Positions 24,187 through 30,517 of a stretch of DNA of 31,743 bases are shown piece after piece. Position numbers and translations under genes: made by a program. The first letter of the stretch is position 1. Each line of letters opens with the position of its first letter. Origin of the DNA: a virus. Below the pieces are notes generated by a model. It saw only the letters and a list, made by a program, of their open reading frames with translations, made no database searches and had not been told where the DNA came from. The stretch spans positions 1 to 31,743 of IMG/VR virus record IMGVR_UViG_3300044695_004828. The stretch is one strand, 5' to 3'.

Positions 24187-24282
24187 GTATCTCTCTGACG
24201 AGGCCGACCGCCATGTGGCGCAAGGCGCGATGCGATCCACGCCGAGGCCACGGACGGCCCGGCACTTGAGCCCCCGGATGCG

Positions 24283-24310
24283 CCCTGCGTAGACCTCGCG
24301 GTCCGCAGGG
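24283..24310. repeat. Two-part hairpin CCCTGCG...CGCAGGG
   Basis: CCCTGCG (24283-24289) pairs with CGCAGGG (24304-24310). Inside, after a TA bulge, GACC (24292-24295) pairs with GGTC (24300-24303) over the loop TCGC. The result is an 11-bp stem with one bulge. Role unknown. Confidence 0.55.
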
Positions 24311-24348
24311 CGTTCCGCTTACGGGGTGGCTTCTGGTTGAAGCAACCA

Positions 24349-24366
24349 TTGACCGCTATCGGTCAA
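24349..24366. promoter_or_regulatory. Perfect 18-bp palindrome, operator candidate
   Basis: TTGACCG (24349-24355) and CGGTCAA (24360-24366) form a perfect inverted repeat around CTAT. The size and geometry fit the operator of a dimeric helix-turn-helix regulator. It lies 20 bp from the phased TTCACGC repeats and just after a smaller GGTTG/CAACC inverted repeat. No regulator has been matched to it. Confidence 0.45.
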
Positions 24367-24385
24367 CGGGCGTCGTGTACGCGCC

Positions 24386-24422
24386 TTCACGCATATTCAC
24401 GCAGCTTCACGCATATTCACGC
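24386..24422 (+). repeat. Four TTCACGC iterons at 10-bp spacing
   Basis: TTCACGC occurs at 24386, 24396, 24406 and 24416, alternately followed by ATA and AGC. The exact 10-bp period puts every copy on the same face of the helix, as in iterons of replication origins or arrays of regulator sites. No such array is seen elsewhere in the window. Confidence 0.7.
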
Positions 24423-24641
24423 GGCCACACTTGTGCGGATCTGTAGCACTTCCGCTCCTGCGGGCGAGGTTTCGTCACGTGGTGGGACAGCGCACGGCTT
24501 CGCCAATGCCTGCCCCTGGCGGAATGCTCTTCCTACACCAACGGTTGCGCTGCGCGCCGGCGTACCTCGCGGCCTTCTGGACGCGCCCGTGCGGGTGGTT
24601 GGCCTCCGACTGCCGCAGACCCGCGCCTCCGCGCCCGCAGT

Positions 24642-24902
24642 CTACTCTCGGCGATAGCCGAGCTTCCACAGAAGGCGCGAGATGTCGTTGGCCGTCTGGT
24701 GGACGGCGGTCTCGTCGAGCTCCGGGCGGGCCGCGTGCAGGGCCTCGTGGATGATCGAGTCGAGCGTGTCCTGCTCGCCCTGCCACGTGCCGATGCGGAT
24801 GAGCCGCCCCTCGGCCTTGCCGGGGTCGATCATGTCACCGTAGTCGCGGAGGTTGGCCGCGAAGCGGAACCGCCAGTACTTGCCGCCAAGGCGTACCCGC
24901 AT
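24642..24902 (-). CDS. Small HExxH metallopeptidase-like protein
   Basis: An 86-residue protein with a good ribosome-binding site (AGGAGG) before ATG 24902. The segment DTLDSIIHEALHAARPELDE contains HEALH, the zinc-binding HExxH motif, with a nearby acidic residue in PELDE as a possible third ligand; a C-terminal helix follows (ANDISRLLWKLGYRR). Small phage proteins of this form are conserved but functionally unclear; a minimal SprT-like or gluzincin-type peptidase is possible. It follows the metallophosphoesterase by 17 bp and is probably co-transcribed. Confidence 0.65.
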   Translation of the reverse strand: MRVRLGGKYWRFRFAANLRDYGDMIDPGKAEGRLIRIGTWQGEQDTLDSIIHEALHAARPELDETAVHQTANDISRLLWKLGYRRE

Positions 24903-24919
24903 CTGTCCTCCTCAAACGG

Positions 24920-25897
24920 TCAGTTTGCGTCGATGACGTCCCACGCGAGGCGAGGATAGCCCCGCGTCTTGCTGCCGTTCCCGGTCGGGGTCTGCTCCCA
25001 TTTCACGTGCAGCCGCACCCACTTGGCGCGCAGGCTCGTCGGGCCGGGGCCCTTCTCGACGATCCACCCGCCGCTTCCGTCGCCCCAATCGGCCTTGTAG
25101 GTCCCACAGCGCACAAAGTCGCAATGGCGGTTTCGGACCTCGTAGACTCCGTTGCGGGTCTCGAGGTACTCGCGGGCAATGCCGACGATGTTGGAGTGGT
25201 GGTTGTGGCCGACCGCGATCATGTCCGCGCCCTCAACCCACGAGAACATGCGCCGGCTATCAAGGACGCCCATGGACATCGGGGCACCGCCGCCGGAACC
25301 GTGGTGGTAGCGCAGGGTCCACGTGAGGCGGGAGTTGTTGATGGTCACCCGGACCTTCATCCATCCGCCGTAGCCGCCCGCTCCCATCTGGGAGGACGGG
25401 TTCATGCTCTTAATCGCCCGCACGAGGTTGGTTGTTGGGCAGGTCTCGTGGTGCTTGAGCCAGGCCGATTCGTGATTCCCCTGGCCCATGAAGGCCCAGT
25501 GCTGCGCGTAGGGCTCGTAGCGCTCGGCGACCTCGTTGATGACTGCGTCGAAGTAGGCGGCCGCCGCGTGCGAGCTGCGGAGCATCGCCTTCGACTGCCG
25601 CCTGTCGGAAACGCCACACATAAGATCGAGGCAGTCGCCCAGATCGCAGATGATCGCGCTGCGCTCGAGCGCCTGGCGCAGGTGCTTCTGCTCGAGCTCG
25701 CGGTCGCACTTGCTGTTGTCGGTGTGGGCGTCAGAACGCAGGAGGAGCCATTGCTCCCACCCGGTCGCCGTGCTCGGGTCGCAGTCGACGATATGGACGT
25801 TCTTGCCGTAGTGCGTGACCCGGAACGGGGGTGCGGCCGGCGCTTTTGCCGGCGCGGCCTTGCGCCTCGGCTGCGGCTTCTTGGTGGCCTTCGCCAT
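24920..25897 (-). CDS. Calcineurin-like metallophosphoesterase
   Basis: A 325-residue protein from the ATG at 25897 (GGGG just upstream); an in-frame start at 25963 would add 22 residues that look non-native. After a basic Lys/Pro/Ala-rich N-terminus come the metal-binding blocks of the family in order: RSDAHTD (Asp56, His58), DLGDCLD (Asp88), GQGNHES (Asn141, His142), RYHHG (about 198-199) and VGHNHH (His231, His233). The family hydrolyses phosphoesters of nucleic acids, nucleotides or proteins; the substrate here is unknown. It is the rightmost leftward gene and faces the early operon divergently. Confidence 0.85.
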   Translation of the reverse strand: MAKATKKPQPRRKAAPAKAPAAPPFRVTHYGKNVHIVDCDPSTATGWEQWLLLRSDAHTDNSKCDRELEQKHLRQALERSAIICDLGDCLDLMCGVSDRRQSKAMLRSSHAAAAYFDAVINEVAERYEPYAQHWAFMGQGNHESAWLKHHETCPTTNLVRAIKSMNPSSQMGAGGYGGWMKVRVTINNSRLTWTLRYHHGSGGGAPMSMGVLDSRRMFSWVEGADMIAVGHNHHSNIVGIAREYLETRNGVYEVRNRHCDFVRCGTYKADWGDGSGGWIVEKGPGPTSLRAKWVRLHVKWEQTPTGNGSKTRGYPRLAWDVIDAN

Positions 25898-25956
25898 GCC
25901 CCTGCACGGTAACAAGGCGTATTGCAGAAATCGGAAAAAAGTTTGAAGGTTGGCCC

Positions 25957-25986
25957 TTGACACGCCGATATACCCCGGACTAACGT
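25957..25986 (+). promoter_or_regulatory. Early promoter P1
   Basis: TTGACA (25957-25962), a perfect -35 box, lies 18 bp before TAACGT (25981-25986), a weak -10 that keeps the key T, A and final T. It stands in the divergent gap before the rightward gene chain, in a locally A+T-rich stretch, and is followed by the leader hairpin and a good ribosome-binding site. It is similar in layout to the promoter before the annealing-protein gene. Confidence 0.6.
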
Positions 25987-26001
25987 ACCGCCGTCGATGC
26001 A

Positions 26002-26015
26002 GGGCGCGTTGCCCG
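26002..26015 (+). promoter_or_regulatory. Leader hairpin shared by both early promoters (copy 1)
   Basis: GGGCGCGTTGCCCG lies 16 bp after the P1 -10 box. GGGC and GCCC pair around GCGTT. The identical 14-mer is found at 30555-30568, 13 bp after the second promoter. Both sit in the untranslated leader just before a ribosome-binding site, so they may affect transcript start, elongation or translation. Confidence 0.6.
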
Positions 26016-26043
26016 AGCCTCGGCAGCCAGAGAGGAACGACCG

Positions 26044-26301
26044 ATGAAGATCAAGGCCACGCTCGAGGACCTGCTCACCAAGCATCCGCAGGTCGCACTA
26101 CGCCATGAGAACGGGGACCTGCTGCTCGCCGCCGCTCGGGAGCTCGGCGACAGCGCGAGCCTCCGCCTGCTCCACGCCCGCGAGGCGCTCGCCTCCATCA
26201 ATCCCGACTCGGAGCACGAATGGAACCTCGCCGCCGACGAAGTCGTGGCCGCCGAAGCGGCCTTCGTTCAGACGCACGCTCAGACCGAGGTGGAGCTGTG
26301 A
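26044..26301 (+). CDS. Unknown small early protein
   Basis: An 85-residue, acidic, helical protein (MKIKATLEDLLTKHPQVAL...), the first gene of the rightward operon, with ribosome-binding site GAGAGGAA before ATG 26044. It contains an Ala/Leu-rich helix (LLLAAARELGDSASLRLL) and no recognisable motif. Its stop overlaps the next GTG start (GTGA). First early genes of phages often target host processes, but nothing in this sequence indicates which. Confidence 0.65.
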   Translation: MKIKATLEDLLTKHPQVALRHENGDLLLAAARELGDSASLRLLHAREALASINPDSEHEWNLAADEVVAAEAAFVQTHAQTEVEL

Positions 26302-26558
26302 AGGCTCCCCGCGGCGAAGTCATGGTCGCACGGATGCTTGAGCTCGTCCGTATCGCGGCATTCGACCCCACCCCCCGGCGCACGCTCGCGGCGCGCTGGG
26401 ATCTGACCCCGCGCAACATCAACTACCTCAAGCGCCGTGCGGAGAGCTGGTTCGATTGCTGCATCACCCACGACCCGCATCGGGGCTACGTCCTGACGCA
26501 TCCGGGCATCCTGAACGTCCACGCGCTTCGGACGAGCCGGGTCGGGGGTGCGCGATGA
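26298..26558 (+). CDS. Small winged-helix-like protein
   Basis: An 86-residue protein beginning at GTG 26298, overlapping the previous stop by four bases. LAARWDLTPRNINYLKRRAESW looks like the helix-turn-helix of a winged domain, and the following DPHRGYVLTHPGI like its wing. Short DNA-binding proteins of this form occur in phage early operons. The start is chosen from the overlap; an upstream in-frame ATG lies inside the previous gene. Confidence 0.55.
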   Translation: MKAPRGEVMVARMLELVRIAAFDPTPRRTLAARWDLTPRNINYLKRRAESWFDCCITHDPHRGYVLTHPGILNVHALRTSRVGGAR

Positions 26559-26896
26559 TGCCAAACAACACCACCCCAAGCGCTCGGGCCGTAGACCCCG
26601 GCACGAGCCACGCGGCGGCCGCGTCGATGGCGACGCCGTCCCGAGGCCAGCGGGCGGCCCTGCTCGCGGTCTACCGCAGCCACCCCGGCGGCCTCACCGA
26701 CGAGGAGGCCTGCGTCCTCGCCGTGATCCCCGGCGGATGGAAGCGCTGCAGCGAGCTCCGCGCCGCTGGCCTGATCCGCGAGACCGGGCGCACCCGCCCT
26801 GGGGCAAGCGGGCGCGAGCAGCGGGTCTGCGAGGCCGTCATCACGGACATCCCTGCTTCCTTGTTCCCCACCCCGAAGGGAGGCTTCCGATGGTGA
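26555..26896 (+). CDS. Winged-helix DNA-binding-like protein
   Basis: A 113-residue protein starting at one of two adjacent ATGs (26555 or 26558), both overlapping the upstream stop. The N-terminus has DPGTSHAAAAS, and the body GGLTDEEACVLAVIPGG, then KRCSELRAAGLIRETG, as in a common group of small phage winged-helix proteins in which a recognition helix is followed by GLI.xTG. It is likely a regulator or DNA-binding accessory protein; the target is unknown. Confidence 0.65.
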   Translation: MMPNNTTPSARAVDPGTSHAAAASMATPSRGQRAALLAVYRSHPGGLTDEEACVLAVIPGGWKRCSELRAAGLIRETGRTRPGASGREQRVCEAVITDIPASLFPTPKGGFRW

Positions 26897-27276
26897 GCAA
26901 CCGATGGGCCGAGCCCACCATCGACGACGTCGAGTACCGCGCCGACGCGCTGCCCTTGTTCCTTGAGCGCGTGGACGTTGCGAGCAAGATGCGCGAACTG
27001 CGCTCCCATATCCACGGGATCGCGGCCCTCGTGGTCGTCGGCACCGATCCCATGCTGCACCGGGTCGACGAGGGCGACGGCACGCCGGCGGTCCTATGGT
27101 GGCGCGCCTCGTGCGTGTTCCTCGACGCAAAGCCTGGCAGCACCATCTACACGGGGCTGCGCCTCACTTCGTGCGCCATGCACCAGGACGGCGACCTGCA
27201 GGACACGGTCCGCGAGGAGTTTGTCGACCGCTGCGTCCAGTTCGCCACCAAGCTCAAGGATCGCCCCCATGCATGA
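26890..27276 (+). CDS. Hypothetical protein
   Basis: A 128-residue alpha/beta protein starting at ATG 26890 with ribosome-binding site GGGAGG; it overlaps the previous gene by 7 bp. It begins MVSNRWAEPTIDDVEYRADA and has two strand-rich segments, GIAALVVVGTDPML and PAVLWWRASCVFLDA. No catalytic motif or family is recognised. It lies immediately before the CsrA-like gene. Confidence 0.65.
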   Translation: MVSNRWAEPTIDDVEYRADALPLFLERVDVASKMRELRSHIHGIAALVVVGTDPMLHRVDEGDGTPAVLWWRASCVFLDAKPGSTIYTGLRLTSCAMHQDGDLQDTVREEFVDRCVQFATKLKDRPHA

Positions 27277-27457
27277 CGTCAAGGACGCGGGCCGGGTTGC
27301 CATGACCCTCAAGCCCGGAGAGGCGTGCGTCCTCGTGGACGAGACTGGCCGCCGCGTGGCGGCGGTCCTGCCCAACGAGCGCCATGCGGGGAAGATGCAG
27401 ATCGTAGTCTGCGCCCCGCGGTCGGTTCGCATCATCAGAGAGAAGGCGCTGCCATGA
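27269..27457 (+). CDS. CsrA/RsmA-like small protein
   Basis: A 62-residue protein from ATG 27269, overlapping its neighbours. From residue 11 it aligns by eye with the carbon storage regulator CsrA: MTLKPGEACVLVD corresponds to the LTRRVGExxxI start, then a second strand, then KMQIVVCAPRSVRIIREKAL corresponds to the VRIGVxAPxxVxVxREEI end, including the AP and RE pairs. CsrA dimers bind GGA motifs in mRNA leaders and repress or stabilise transcripts. The first strand lacks the usual Arg of LTR, so RNA binding is uncertain. It may act on phage or host transcripts. Confidence 0.5.
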   Translation: MHDVKDAGRVAMTLKPGEACVLVDETGRRVAAVLPNERHAGKMQIVVCAPRSVRIIREKALP

Positions 27458-27708
27458 CGAAGGACCACGTGGAAGACATCGCTGGCCGCCTGCGCGAGGC
27501 GAGCAAGTGCATCAAGTACGACCTTGACCACATCCGGCTTCTGTCCGAGGCGTATGCGTGCATGACCCAGATGCAGCGCGAGCACTATGAGCGCCTGCAG
27601 GCCATGATCGCAGCAGGGCTGCAGCTCCGCCGGCTCACGACCGAGCTTGAGGCACTGCGCCGCGAGCTCGACGAGCTCCGCGCCATCGGGCCGGGAGCGA
27701 CGCCATGA
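27454..27708 (+). CDS. Small coiled-coil protein
   Basis: An 84-residue helical protein with ATG 27454 overlapping the previous stop and its own stop overlapping the methyltransferase start (ATGA). The C-terminal half is a leucine-heptad coiled coil (LRRLTTELEALRRELDELRA). No known function; oligomerisation through the coil is likely. Its coupling to the methyltransferase gene may only reflect the compact operon. Confidence 0.6.
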   Translation: MTKDHVEDIAGRLREASKCIKYDLDHIRLLSEAYACMTQMQREHYERLQAMIAAGLQLRRLTTELEALRRELDELRAIGPGATP

Positions 27709-29459
27709 GATATCTATCGGTGTGCTCCGGCATTGAGGCCGCGAGCGTCGCGTGGCACCATCTCGGTTGGGAGCCCGTGGGCTTCAGCGAGATCGAACCA
27801 TTCCCGAGCGCGGTACTCGCGCACCACTACCCCAACGTTCCCAATTTCGGAGACATGACCAAGCATGAGCAATGGCCCCTTCAACCCGGATCAATTGACC
27901 TTCTCGTGGGCGGAACGCCATGCCAGTCATATTCAGTCGCGGGGTTGCGGCAAGGACTCGCAGATCCGCGAGGGAGCCTCATGCTCACCTACTTGGCAAT
28001 CGCTGCTCGGCTGCGACCTCGGTGGATTGTCTGGGAAAATGTCCCCGGTGTTCTGTCCTCGAATGGAGGACGGGACTTTGGCACCTTCCTCGGGGCGCTG
28101 GGCGAACTCGGGTATGGGTTCGCGTACCGAGTGCTGGACGCTCAATACGTGCGAGTGGGGCGATGGCCCCGAGCCGTCCCGCAGCGCAGGCGACGTGTCT
28201 TCGTTGTCGGATGTCTTGGAGACGGGACCGCTGCCGCCGAGGTTCTCGCTCTCGAAGAAGGCCTGCGAAGGCATCTTGAGGCGCAGTCAAAGAAGGGCAA
28301 AAGTTCTTCCCCCGATGCTGAAGGCGGCGCTCGAGGCGGCTGCTGGTGGGACGGAAGCGACTGCGCTGGGACGTTGACGAAGCAAAACGCAGGCGGCGGT
28401 CAGCGGATGCCGGACAAGGACAATTTCGGGGCGGTGTTGCAGCCGACCGCCTACCGCTGGCAGAACGACCGCGACGGCTTGCAGCAAGACGATGCTGTTG
28501 CCGCGCTGCGGGCATCGGCAGGAAGCTCCGGGTTCCATGAGATGAACCATCCGGTGGTAGTGGCTCACGCCTTCTACAGCACAGGCGGAACGCACGGCGT
28601 GAATCAACATCCCGAAGTGTCTCCTGCCGTCAAGGTTGGTAGCGGACTTGGCATTCCCTCGCCGCCGGCGGTGGCCCACTCTCTCCGCGCCGATGGGTTT
28701 GACGCCAGCGAGGATGGCACTGGGCGAGGGACGCCGCTTGTACCTGTCGAAACCTTGCCGCAGCAAGGGTATGATGCGTTCCATGCCAGCACACAAGAAA
28801 CCAACGCCGTTGCGACATTGCGAACATTGCGGAGCCAAATTGGAGAGGAAGCGTTCGCCGCGTGGGGACTTGGAATACTTGATTCACTTCAACCGCAGGA
28901 AGTATTGCGGGCGCGTTTGCATGGCCTTGGCATTCGATGCGCGACATTCAGCCGTAGTTGGCCCATCGACTGCGCGATATCACGCAAGGAAGATCGTGCC
29001 ACTTGGGCCATGCAATCGATGCGGGAAGCCCAAGGCGAAGGATGTTCATCACTTGGATGGCAACTACCTCAACAACTCGCCGCAGAACTTGGAGCGTATT
29101 TGTCGGAGCTGCCACGTCCAGGCGCACAGACAGAAAAGTTCGTGCGCGATCTGTGGCTCGCCGGCGAAGGGATTGGGTTTCTGCGAGAAGCACTATCAGC
29201 GTTTCAAGAAGCACGGCGATCCATTGTTCTTACGGGGCAAACGCCAACAGCAATGACGGTGCGTCGGCTAACGGCAACCGAATGCGAGTTTTTACAGGGA
29301 TTTCCGCGCAACTACACGCTGATCCCGTGGCGCAAGAAGCCTGCCGAGGACTGCCCAGATGGGCCGCGCTACAAGGCGCTCGGCAACAGCATGGCCGTCA
29401 ACTGCATGGCCTGGATCGGGGAGCGGATTGCAAAGTGGGAGGCCGAGCATGAACGCTGA
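27705..29459 (+). CDS. DNA cytosine-C5 methyltransferase, with overlapping ORFs in its gene
   Basis: A 584-residue frame with C5 methyltransferase motifs in order: I at residues 5-12 (SVCSGIEA), IV GGTPCQSYS with catalytic Cys73, VI ENVPG (111-115), VIII QRRRRVFVVG (160-169), a target-recognition region, IX VRRLTATECEFLQGFP (519-534) and X ALGNSMAV (558-565). The C-terminal part restarts at an ATG (residue 517) overlapping the stop of an embedded HNH gene. It may thus be one long protein or a split enzyme of two chains. It probably protects phage DNA from host restriction. Two other ORFs overlap it in the +1 frame. The stretch around the HNH gene is less G+C-rich. Confidence 0.85.
   Translation: MRYLSVCSGIEAASVAWHHLGWEPVGFSEIEPFPSAVLAHHYPNVPNFGDMTKHEQWPLQPGSIDLLVGGTPCQSYSVAGLRQGLADPRGSLMLTYLAIAARLRPRWIVWENVPGVLSSNGGRDFGTFLGALGELGYGFAYRVLDAQYVRVGRWPRAVPQRRRRVFVVGCLGDGTAAAEVLALEEGLRRHLEAQSKKGKSSSPDAEGGARGGCWWDGSDCAGTLTKQNAGGGQRMPDKDNFGAVLQPTAYRWQNDRDGLQQDDAVAALRASAGSSGFHEMNHPVVVAHAFYSTGGTHGVNQHPEVSPAVKVGSGLGIPSPPAVAHSLRADGFDASEDGTGRGTPLVPVETLPQQGYDAFHASTQETNAVATLRTLRSQIGEEAFAAWGLGILDSLQPQEVLRARLHGLGIRCATFSRSWPIDCAISRKEDRATWAMQSMREAQGEGCSSLGWQLPQQLAAELGAYLSELPRPGAQTEKFVRDLWLAGEGIGFLREALSAFQEARRSIVLTGQTPTAMTVRRLTATECEFLQGFPRNYTLIPWRKKPAEDCPDGPRYKALGNSMAVNCMAWIGERIAKWEAEHER
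27865..28377 (+). CDS. Overlapping +1-frame ORF of a conserved phage family
   Basis: A 170-residue frame lying wholly inside the methyltransferase gene. Its sequence carries segments I recall from a separately annotated, widespread phage hypothetical family: ASCSPTWQSLLG, then GTLAPSSGRWANSGMGS, then CWTLNTCEW, then SSLSDVLETGPLPPRFSLSKKACEGILRRSQRR. The DNA encoding methyltransferase motif VIII (RRVFVVGCLGDG) encodes SSLSDVLETG one base over. Either both frames are translated, or the family is a shadow frame repeatedly annotated next to these methyltransferases. The start at 27865 has no clear ribosome-binding site. Confidence 0.45.
   Translation: MSNGPFNPDQLTFSWAERHASHIQSRGCGKDSQIREGASCSPTWQSLLGCDLGGLSGKMSPVFCPRMEDGTLAPSSGRWANSGMGSRTECWTLNTCEWGDGPEPSRSAGDVSSLSDVLETGPLPPRFSLSKKACEGILRRSQRRAKVLPPMLKAALEAAAGGTEATALGR
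28774..29256 (+). CDS. HNH endonuclease embedded in the methyltransferase gene
   Basis: A 160-residue protein in the +1 frame. It has zinc-binding cysteine pairs (HCEHCG, KYCGRVC, CNRCG, CRSCH, CAICG) and the HNH core DVHHLDGNYLNNSPQNLERI followed by CRSCHVQAHR. The chosen ATG (28774) has AAGGG 5 bp upstream; 28771 and 28783 are alternatives. The stop TGA overlaps ATG 29253 of the methyltransferase C-terminal part as ATGA. Phage HNH enzymes often act as homing endonucleases. The surrounding frame stays open, so the insert did not break the methyltransferase ORF. Base composition is lower in G+C than the flanks, consistent with insertion. Confidence 0.75.
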   Translation: MRSMPAHKKPTPLRHCEHCGAKLERKRSPRGDLEYLIHFNRRKYCGRVCMALAFDARHSAVVGPSTARYHARKIVPLGPCNRCGKPKAKDVHHLDGNYLNNSPQNLERICRSCHVQAHRQKSSCAICGSPAKGLGFCEKHYQRFKKHGDPLFLRGKRQQQ

Positions 29460-29706
29460 CTACGCCATCTACCTCCTGCGCCGGCGTGCCGACGAGCGTG
29501 CCGCTGCTGCCGAGCGCACGCCCACCCGGCACCACGAGTTTGCCGAACACTGTCGCGCCGAGGCGCGGTTCTTCGACGGCGTCGCCGACTGCATCGAGCA
29601 GCTCCAGCGCGAAGCCGCCGAGGAACGAACGAGCCGTGTATTGGAGACGGCGGGGGCCGGGGGCGTTCCTCGGCCCCTGCCCGCCATACTGGAGGGATTG
29701 CGATGA
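29449..29706 (+). CDS. Unknown small helical protein
   Basis: An 85-residue protein from ATG 29449 with ribosome-binding site GGGAGG, overlapping the methyltransferase end by 11 bp. It is rich in Arg, Ala and Glu (YLLRRRADERAAAAERTP, then ARFFDGVADCIEQLQREA) and predicted helical. No family recognised. Its stop overlaps the next ATG by four bases. Confidence 0.6.
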   Translation: MNADYAIYLLRRRADERAAAAERTPTRHHEFAEHCRAEARFFDGVADCIEQLQREAAEERTSRVLETAGAGGVPRPLPAILEGLR

Positions 29707-29903
29707 ACGACCCCGGCGACGAGCACAAGCACCGCGACATCCTCGAGCGCCTCGACCTGCTATGGCCTGGGATGGGCGAGATGGCGAACGATGAGCGCCG
29801 CGAGGCCGCACGCGAGATCCGCGCCCTACGCGACGAGGTGCGACTCCTTCGCGCCCTGCTGCCCGTGAAGGTGACGAAACTCCTCTACGAAGGTGAGGGG
29901 TGA
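29703..29903 (+). CDS. Unknown small coiled-coil protein
   Basis: A 66-residue acidic protein (MNDPGDEHKHRDILERLDLL) with a leucine-rich helix REIRALRDEVRLLRALLPVK. A good ribosome-binding site (GGAGGG) lies within the previous gene, and the start overlaps its stop as ATGA. It resembles the next product in style (short, charged, with DILERL/DIVERI starts), possibly an old duplication. Function unknown. Confidence 0.55.
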   Translation: MNDPGDEHKHRDILERLDLLWPGMGEMANDERREAAREIRALRDEVRLLRALLPVKVTKLLYEGEG

Positions 29904-29904
29904 C

Positions 29905-30102
29905 ATGCCGCGCAGGAGGGAGCCGGATGACACCGATATCGTCGAGCGCATCGAGTCGCTCGAGTGCCCGGACCGCCTGCACCTCGACGCACGCGACGAG
30001 ATCGTGCGCCAGCGCGGGGAGATGGCGTCCATGATGCGCGACCTGCGAGCCTGCACCCAAGAGCGCCTGTTCCTCCTCAACCACAAGATGCGCCGTGATT
30101 GA
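29905..30102 (+). CDS. Unknown small charged protein
   Basis: A 65-residue protein from ATG 29905 (GAGGGG upstream), starting MPRRREPDDTDIVERIESLE and ending in a basic helix. The DTDIVERIESLECPDRL part is comparable with DILERLDLLWPGM in the previous product. No recognised family. Its end overlaps the GTG of the RusA gene by eight bases. Confidence 0.55.
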   Translation: MPRRREPDDTDIVERIESLECPDRLHLDARDEIVRQRGEMASMMRDLRACTQERLFLLNHKMRRD

Positions 30103-30517
30103 GTTCCATGTCCCTGGAGCCGCCGCCCCGCAAGGCTCCAAGCGCCCCATCAAACTCCGTAACGGCCGCGTAGTCCTGCTCGAGAGCTCGACGCGGGTCA
30201 AGCCCTACCGGGCCGTCGTTGCCCTTGCAGCGCGCCAGGCGTGGTCGGGTGCCCCGGCTGCGGGCGAGGTCACCCTCGACGTCGCCTTCACGTTCCTGCG
30301 CCCTAAAAGCCACCTGACGCGGTCGGGCGCGGTCCGAGCGGGCGCGCCGGCGGCACCGGGTCGGCCGGACCTCGACAAGCTCCTTCGGGCCGTCGGGGAC
30401 GCCCTCACCGGGATCGTGTACGCGGACGATTCGCAGGTGACTGGTTTGATCGCCACCAAGGCCTACGGGACCTCGGCCGGCACCCGGATTCGCGTCTGGG
30501 CCGCAGATATCGGTTGA
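30095..30517 (+). CDS. rusA: RusA-type Holliday junction resolvase
   Basis: A 140-residue protein starting at GTG 30095. It has the RusA signature: N-terminal FHVPGAAAPQGSKRP, basic middle, and the acidic core GRPDLDKLLRAVGDALTG (Asp92, Asp94) followed by YADDSQVTGL (Asp111, Asp112) and a Lys at about 122. RusA dimers bind and cut four-way DNA junctions with metal coordinated by these Asp residues. Its length is close to E. coli RusA (120 residues). It stands before the annealing-protein gene, together giving a recombination pair. The second promoter overlaps its stop. Confidence 0.88.
   Translation: MIEFHVPGAAAPQGSKRPIKLRNGRVVLLESSTRVKPYRAVVALAARQAWSGAPAAGEVTLDVAFTFLRPKSHLTRSGAVRAGAPAAPGRPDLDKLLRAVGDALTGIVYADDSQVTGLIATKAYGTSAGTRIRVWAADIG

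Larger units (their letters stand above)
23535..24641. other. Hairpin-rich 1.1-kb intergenic region
   Basis: No open frame here looks like a real protein; the frames present are arginine- or proline-rich and lack ribosome-binding sites. The stretch holds many inverted repeats: CCCTCGCTCCGCTCGGG near 23688-23704, repeated CGCTC/CTCCG strings at 23586-23635, and the separately listed hairpins, palindrome and iterons. It separates the leftward packaging/head genes from two more leftward genes, and may hold late promoters, terminators, a small RNA and an origin or operator. Confidence 0.7.

Noticed and set aside
24386-24422. TTCACGC repeats considered as a CRISPR or tandem-repeat protein
   Set aside because: The units are 7 bp at 10-bp spacing and non-coding; iterons are the better description.
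21103-24646. Recurrent TAGACTG strings (near 21104, 23541 and 24638) as late promoter -10 boxes
   Set aside because: Only about 7 bp are shared, no common -35 is seen, and one lies across a stop codon; chance cannot be excluded.
25910-25950. Leftward promoter for the metallophosphoesterase (TTCAAA, 17 bp, CAATAC on the minus strand)
   Set aside because: The -10 match is only two of six positions, too weak to annotate, although the A+T-rich gap makes some promoter there likely.
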